Source of the DNA: Siderastrea radians
Lineage: Eukaryota > Cnidaria > Anthozoa > Scleractinia > Rhizangiidae
Direction: 5' to 3'
Assembly: GCA_964017195.1 (NCBI GenBank)
Contig: OZ024891.1
Location: forward strand, 10,505,458-10,569,457
DNA: 64,000 nucleotides
Of this stretch, positions 58,320 through 64,000 are shown piece after piece. The translations under genes and the position numbers were made by a program. Below the pieces are notes generated by a model. It saw only the letters and a program-made list of their open reading frames with translations, was not told where the DNA came from and did not search any database. Position 1 is the first letter of the stretch. Each line of letters opens with the position of its first letter.

Positions 58320-61229
58320 AATGACTGAGTAGCAATGAAGTCGAAGCGACTTCCTTGCCCTAAAACTACAATATTTTAGAAGTTCTGCGTTTCTATGCTC
58401 GTTCAGTAAAACTGATGAGTGGCGCGCACGCGCTTTGACAAGCAGGTCATCGCTCCCACTGGCAGGCTTGTCTTATCAACCAATCAGAACTCTTGAAGCC
58501 CACCCGTGGGCTGAACCAAAGGCCTCACCTGAATGCCCCGTCATGCGCAATCATGTCATTGAATTCTCGGAAATTGCTCTCCTGCTGCCACTTGATCAAT
58601 ATGCATCGTGCATATAATAAACGGGCAGCTTTTCACGCGCGGGTAAGGGCAAATAAGAATGATAAGAATATATATATATCAGTCATTCTTCCTGGCGTAC
58701 TACCCTTTTATAGGACCTTGTTGGGTTATTCCCTAATAGAAAACGTTGATTTTACCCAAATGTTATTATTAAAACGAGTAAATGACGCGATCCTAAGCCC
58801 AGAAACTGAAAATGACCGTTATGTTGAGTTGTTCCTACAAGAAATCCCAGTTCTGAGTCGGTCACGCAAGAAAAAACTCAACATTCATTGTTACTGGAAT
58901 GAGGCATGCAAGTTCCATGGCATTATCGAGCAACTTGTCGTTTATTTTGATTGATAGACAAGTAAGGTTCAGCCGTGAAAACCTAGAGGAAAACTTGACA
59001 AAACGCAACGTATTGCGGTGTATTAGTAAACATGGTAATTCCTTTTACGTTTAACTTGTAGAATTGAGGGAATAACAAGCAATGGATTAACGTGCAGCCT
59101 TAAATCTATTAGTGAATTGTCCCATCTTGACACTGAACAGTTTCATTAAGCTGCATGAGACGGTATCGAGGTATTATAATAGATAGTTGTAGTACATTCA
59201 CTAGTTACCAACAAAGCATGGTCAACTTGTTTACCCTCAGTAACCGTGAAACGTAACTTGCTATCTTATGGTAGTGTGACGCCGGAGTAGGTTCTAGAAC
59301 TGAAAAAACAAAAGTCAATATAAAAGACTAACAACAGCAATTTTTCAGCTTGTTTTAATTTATTCGATCTCCAGCGATACCCCTTCAAATCTCGTAGATT
59401 ATATCTGGAGTTTCCACTGAAAGCTATGTCTTTGCTTTATTCACCCAATTACAAAGTCTGTGCTTGCAAATTCTCAACCACTGCAGAAAAATGAAACGTA
59501 AATTCAAGTAAGAATACTATTTCAAGTAAAAATGGTAAACTATATCGGATACTTCAAGAGGACCGACAAAATTTCCTGGTGCATGAATCGTCATTAATGT
59601 GTTGTTGATTACCAAAAGTTAGACGGCGAATATACTTCCATTCGCAGATTCCAACATTGGCTGGCTTTCAGTTACCTACAACTACTCTTAAGGTAAAAAC
59701 GTGTAAGGAAATCCTGGGAAAAAGCTCTGTTTAATTTACAATTTTTGCTATTTACCGGTGAATGCCCGAAAGGAAAGAAAGCTCCGTTTCTTTAGCAGCG
59801 GCCCTGGATGGCAAAGTGCACCCTTTTCAAAAGCTACCTGCTAAACACACATTCAACTAAAACCAAGATTTAGCTACTTCAAAGGATTGAACAGATTTTA
59901 CAGTATTTAAACTAAGCGTTGATACTTCTCTCATCCATAGAAAACACTAAATGAAATCGGTGGGAAAATAGAAAGAAACACGGATACACTTTTAACTTAA
60001 ACTCTCTCAAATCGGCGACAAATTAAAAATTGTTTTCACTACCATTTAAAATTCGACTGCAAATCCCATAACTGCTGGATTTTTTACTCGAACCGTACAC
60101 TGTATGATCAGTTTTATAAGAGAGCACAAGTTCAGCAAATTTGCTAAACAAAATGACGACAACAGCCAAAACATTTCAATACCGTCAGAACAACTCTGTT
60201 GTCAATTACGCTTACCTTACTATTTGATCAGCCAAAGATTTTTCGTACATCACAGGCAATTTGTGACATTACGCCATGCGATGCATTTATAAAAATTGTA
60301 GACCATCAACGTAGACCACTAGTTGTACTAAAACTCTGACTTTAACAAGGCTAAAATATAAAATGCGCTCATGACCGCTCTGCTCTAGTCTTTCTTTCCT
60401 TGTTCTTAACGTCGTGTGGATATCTTTGAACGCTTTCTCGGAAAACCGGATGGACTTCGGTTTCTCGGAAATGAAAGCTTGGAAGCAGTCTTTTACTGAG
60501 GGTTACTATATTCCTCGTGCAGTGTAACAAAACGTTTTGAGGTGACTGTAAAAAGATAAACAGACATCACTGAAAAAATAGAACGTTGAATAAGTTGCTT
60601 GATGTTAGTGGATTACTGATATAAGCGATAAGAATCTATAGTGAATGTTGTTTAATGCGAATGACGACTCAGGCGTAGGTAGAAATGATGATATTGAAAT
60701 TTTTCTGGCCCACCACCTTCACTGTAACAATGTTAAACTACTCTTCATAGTGGCATTTTTCGTAAGACCTTTCACTGCTAACCTAACACATCAAAGAACA
60801 TGCCAGTTAAATCAAAGCCGAGACAGACATACCGACTTGAACATTAGAGCAAGCGTTCGCGCTCGCACACGTTTAGAGAAAGTAATCTAGTACATCAATA
60901 GTTTATTCTAACGACTTCAACCTAAAAGCTAGCATCTTCAAAGCTTAGTAGAAATGCATAATGATATTTTTTGTCCCACTATCTTCACTGTCACAGCGTT
61001 AAACCACTCTTTTCCAGTGGTACTTTGTGAGTTGTTTCATTGCTTACTTAGCATATCAAAGAACATGGCAGTTAACAGCAAACGTTTGCGCTCAACGATG
61101 TTTAGCGAAAGAATTCTATAGTTTATCCCAACGACGCCTACCCTGCTGAACATCTTTACAAAATAGAGACATGAGATTTACATCAAGTGTAGCAAGTATT
61201 GGATTTAGAACAACTTCACCATGTCCTTT
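58320..61229. other. Spacer between paralogues 2 and 3
   Basis: A 153-codon plus-strand frame at 58493-58954 shows no domain, compositional bias or homology to the neighbours, and I do not accept it as a gene. A tandem duplication lies at 60678-61150. A short block near 60430 (CTTTCTCGGAAAACCGGATG) resembles the duplicated 3' flank of the other paralogues. Confidence 0.45.
60678..61150. repeat. Two-copy tandem duplication downstream of paralogue 3
   Basis: Units 60678-60947 and 60948-61150 share GTAGAAATG, TTCACTGT-ACA, AGTGG-A-TTT, ATCAAAGAACATG-CAGTTAA, CGCTC and GTTTAG-GAAAG in order. The second copy has lost some 65 bases. It has no coding content. Confidence 0.75.
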
Positions 61230-62234
61230 TCAAGCCTTTTGCTGTAGCTTTTTCCACATTTCTATTAATTCTTGGACGCAAGCAGAGTCGTGCCAGTCGG
61301 TCAGTTTCCCTGCCTTCTCCATCACATCTGCAGAGGACACGAGCATTTGTTCGCTTAGCTCTGGATGAGCCGTCATATTTCTGCTTTCCTGGATTGATTT
61401 CATCGCCCTTGCATGTCGCCTTCCCTTCCACTTCAGCTTTTTCTTAAGGTCAGCCCATCTCTTCTTCGCTTCACGTTTATGTTCCTCATCATCCAATTCG
61501 TCGATATCTTCCTCGATATGCTTTATTTTGTAACTCTTCTTATGATCGTACGAATTTGGATGAACTTTCTCGTACATCATGGCTTGGATTCGCCAGCACA
61601 ACTCGCCCAGGATCAGTGAAGCTCCCTCGACTGGGTCAGACAGGAATGGTAAAGCCATTCTTTCAGGGACCCCAAACGGCGGCTTGCGTTGTACGACCTG
61701 TTCCAGGTCCTGGACCTTCTTTTGAAGAGAGGTATTTTCACCTCTTGCTTCTTGAAGACTTTGCTTCATTCCATCCATTTTCTTCGACAACTTTTCAACT
61801 TTCTCCTCCAGAATAACATTCTTTTCCTCGTTGATATTATTCGCCGTTTTTAACTCCAAGAAATCCTTTCTCACGGCTTCCAACTCGACTTCCACGGATC
61901 TCAACTTCGTCTCCAAGACTTTCTTTTCAGTTTCCAATTTGTCGATTTTGTCCTTTAGGGCCTTGATTTCTCTGTTTTTCGACTCCACAGTAACCTTCAA
62001 GTCGTCGTTCTGCTCCCGTACGTCTTTTAAATCTTTGTTCATTCGCGATATTGCTTCATTCTTTTCTTGGATTTCTTTCTTGAGGAAGTCAATTTGCTCG
62101 GTATGGCTGTTGATAATTTCTAGATCGAGACCCATTCTTCCTCCTAATGTTACTAACTGTGTTACTAACTGAGCGGCGTTTGGTGCCATTACTGAGTTGG
62201 CAGTTTCCATTTGCCTTGATGAAGGGTCGCTCAT
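61230..62234 (-). CDS. Coiled-coil protein with HEPN-like C-terminal domain, paralogue 3
   Basis: An uninterrupted 334-codon frame. Residues ~45-185 form a long coiled coil (IDFLKKEIQEKNEAISRMNK onward). A short linker with prolines follows, then the family's helical domain (~206-334). Shared signatures are LGELC-RIQ-MMY, V-PNSY, YKIKHIEEDIDEL, a KKRWADLKKKLKW stretch, and SRNMTAHPEL with R285-x4-H290 (61365-61382), ending MWKKLQQKA. Compared with paralogue 1 the coiled coil is strongly diverged, while the RN-x-x-AHP segment and the W/MY/YK positions are kept. This argues for purifying selection on the C-terminal domain. There is no signal peptide. The coiled coil probably drives oligomerisation and the C-terminal domain may be a HEPN-type effector; both statements are inference. 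It is single-exon as far as coding goes; a 5' UTR exon cannot be excluded. Confidence 0.8.
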   Translation of the reverse strand: MSDPSSRQMETANSVMAPNAAQLVTQLVTLGGRMGLDLEIINSHTEQIDFLKKEIQEKNEAISRMNKDLKDVREQNDDLKVTVESKNREIKALKDKIDKLETEKKVLETKLRSVEVELEAVRKDFLELKTANNINEEKNVILEEKVEKLSKKMDGMKQSLQEARGENTSLQKKVQDLEQVVQRKPPFGVPERMALPFLSDPVEGASLILGELCWRIQAMMYEKVHPNSYDHKKSYKIKHIEEDIDELDDEEHKREAKKRWADLKKKLKWKGRRHARAMKSIQESRNMTAHPELSEQMLVSSADVMEKAGKLTDWHDSACVQELIEMWKKLQQKA

Positions 62235-64000
62235 CGTATTCCCAGCTTTATCGTCGACTTTGAAACAAAAGAGCGCTCGTAAGCATTACCGCCACTACGG
62301 AACAGATGAAATATAACTAAACTGGGGCGTACTTTCTTGATAAACAGGTTTAATCGTTATGACGTGTCTTCTACCGACCTACTGCGCATGGCCCAGATTC
62401 CATAGCCACTGACAAGGCGGAATGACCAAGACTCTCGCTTCTAAAACTGTCAGTGGTCAAAGGTTACCATCCAATGGACAAGGCTGAGCACGACAGTAAA
62501 AATACTTATAATGATGGTCAGCTGGAATATAAACTAACCCACTCTACGAAAGGAACTGCATGACGTCTATCCATAAATCACCTGTGTTCCTTGCTTGATT
62601 GATGACTAAGCGTTTGTCTCAGCAAAAGCTTTTGACGCAATGGCACTGGCCAATTATAATCGTTACTTCCTCTTGTTGTTCACCGGTCTTAGTACCACAC
62701 GCAGATAGCAGATGGCAGCCAAGTTTCTTGGAAATGAGCGATCAAATTCTCTGAAACTAATTGCCGAGAAAGTAGGATAGTTTTTCGTCATTATACCAAA
62801 TTATCGAGTGTAGTTGAGTCTGGAGGCGCGCTGTTATAGTGGTCCTTCCATCGGACTTTCTTTCGAAAGAAATGAGAGTCATTGATTCGAGGCTTGGTCT
62901 CTGCATTGTATTGTGTTGTTTCCTTAGACAAGAAACTTTATTCCACCTTGTCTATCTCCACGAAGGTATTTTAAATGGGTACCGGCGACATAACTGCTGG
63001 GGTAACCCTGTGATGTACTAACAACCCATTTAGGTGGTTGTTGTAATACTCCTAATTGGTGCATGCTATAGAGGTAAGGTAGGGTAACGTAAAGTCGCAC
63101 ACGAACCATGAGGCTCACACGTACCGGAGCTTATCCCGGTTTCTGTAGCATGAACCAACCGAGAGCATTGTTACTCCCACCTGGATGGGATGCTATGTCC
63201 ATCGAAACCAGCGTTAAAAGTCGGCCGCATGGTCGCTTGTGGCTCTCGCTCGAGTTGACCTTTTTTTTTTCAGTCAATTTTATCTTATTTTATTTTTATT
63301 TAAAGGAAAGTCAGTAAGAACTGCCAGCAAGAAAACCCGAGTTTATCTGTAGTACTGCAAAAATACCACTTTATAAACATATCCATAAGTGCAGACGTCC
63401 AGCGATGACTTTGGCATGGTCCTACTTATCCTGATGTTTTTCATGGCCAAGAATTAAAGAAATAGAATGTTAAACATTTTGTTTTGGGAATAAAAACAGA
63501 ATTTTAACATTTCGAATTTTACTGTCTTAGAAACAGTATTCGTAAATACATGAGAGAAAATTTTAGAAATTATTACTTTGAGACGGCGTGGCGCTCTCTT
63601 TTTGTTTCCTTTAAATTGTCCAAAGTGCTGTCAGTCTTAAAATGCACGGGAAAATGAAAAAAAAAATGCCAACTTAAAACGTTCGTAAGCTCTATAAAGG
63701 TAGACTTGATGCCTATACGGCATGCGTATCTTCAATAATCCACATTCTTTAACATTTTATCAATTCAAGACGTCATTGTTTGTAGTAATAATTCATAAAA
63801 TAAAAATAGTTCTCAGTCGTTCTGAATGCTGCAAAACAAGAACACACACATTTCAGAGGCGGTAAAATACACTGATTTACCTGCCCTCTTAGATCGGCAT
63901 TTGACCCTTAATTGTCAAATCTCTCATATATTATTTGCTTTCGTAGAGAAGAAGGAAGTTTAATTCTAAACTAATCAACGTATCGTCGTCATAACAACGT
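62235..64000. other. Right flank: dispersed repeats, no gene seen
   Basis: AT-rich sequence. It contains fragments of a SINE-like repeat (62965-63050 inverse, 63075-63204 direct) and short homopolymer runs. No exon with supporting splice sites or domain signature was found. Confidence 0.5.
62965..63204. repeat. Two fragments of a SINE-like dispersed repeat in opposite orientation
   Basis: The 63075-63204 piece matches 19771-19895 (CTGTAGCATGAACCAACC, then ACCTGGATGGGATG). The 62965-63050 piece (GGGTACCGGCGACATAACTG, then GGGGTAACCCTG) looks like the inverse of the family's downstream part. Together they form a broken inverted pair. Confidence 0.45.

Noticed and set aside
58493..58954. 153-codon plus-strand open frame divergent from paralogue 2
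   Set aside because: No domain, no similarity to the neighbouring family, no splice or promoter support; its start lies in unrelated upstream sequence.

Overview
The window looks like nuclear DNA of an early-branching animal, most likely an anthozoan cnidarian such as a stony coral. This is inferred from intron-rich animal genes with GT-AG introns, short exons in AT-rich sequence, and a dense load of small inverted-repeat transposons. I saw no bacterial operons, ribosome binding sites or CRISPR arrays, and the species cannot be fixed from the sequence alone.

Layout. (1) Positions 2560-4059, minus strand: the 5' part of a secreted or cell-surface protein with a signal peptide, a PAN/apple-like module and two EGF exons; it probably continues beyond the left edge. 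(2) 4.1-13 kb: no gene seen; a cluster of fold-back elements, including a 1.4-kb palindrome. (3) 13081-25122, plus strand: a complete seven-exon tetraspanin (274 aa) with a ~105-bp minisatellite in its fourth intron. (4) 25-29 kb: MITEs. (5) 29394-37767, plus strand: a complete eight-exon gene for mitochondrial ribosomal protein uS7m (MRPS7, 240 aa). Its first intron holds a Harbinger-like MITE nested in another TIR element. (6) 38-50.6 kb: gene-poor sequence with a second copy of the Harbinger-like MITE, a 1.85-kb palindrome and a 2.2-kb TIR-bounded element. (7) 50.6-62.3 kb, minus strand: three tandem paralogues of a single-exon family, two intact (332 and 334 aa) and one broken. Each has a long coiled coil followed by a shared ~130-residue all-helical domain. 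(8) 62.3-64 kb: short dispersed repeats only.

The tetraspanin and MRPS7 genes are ordinary and functionally unrelated to each other. The most interesting locus is the coiled-coil family. Its C-terminal domain contains an R-N-x-x-A-H-P motif that fits the RX4-6H signature of HEPN-superfamily ribonucleases. The motif is intact in both intact copies, but its histidine is replaced by tyrosine in the copy that also carries a stop codon and two frameshifts. This suggests a lineage-specific, locally duplicated family of possible coiled-coil HEPN effectors. Function is inferred from the motif only.
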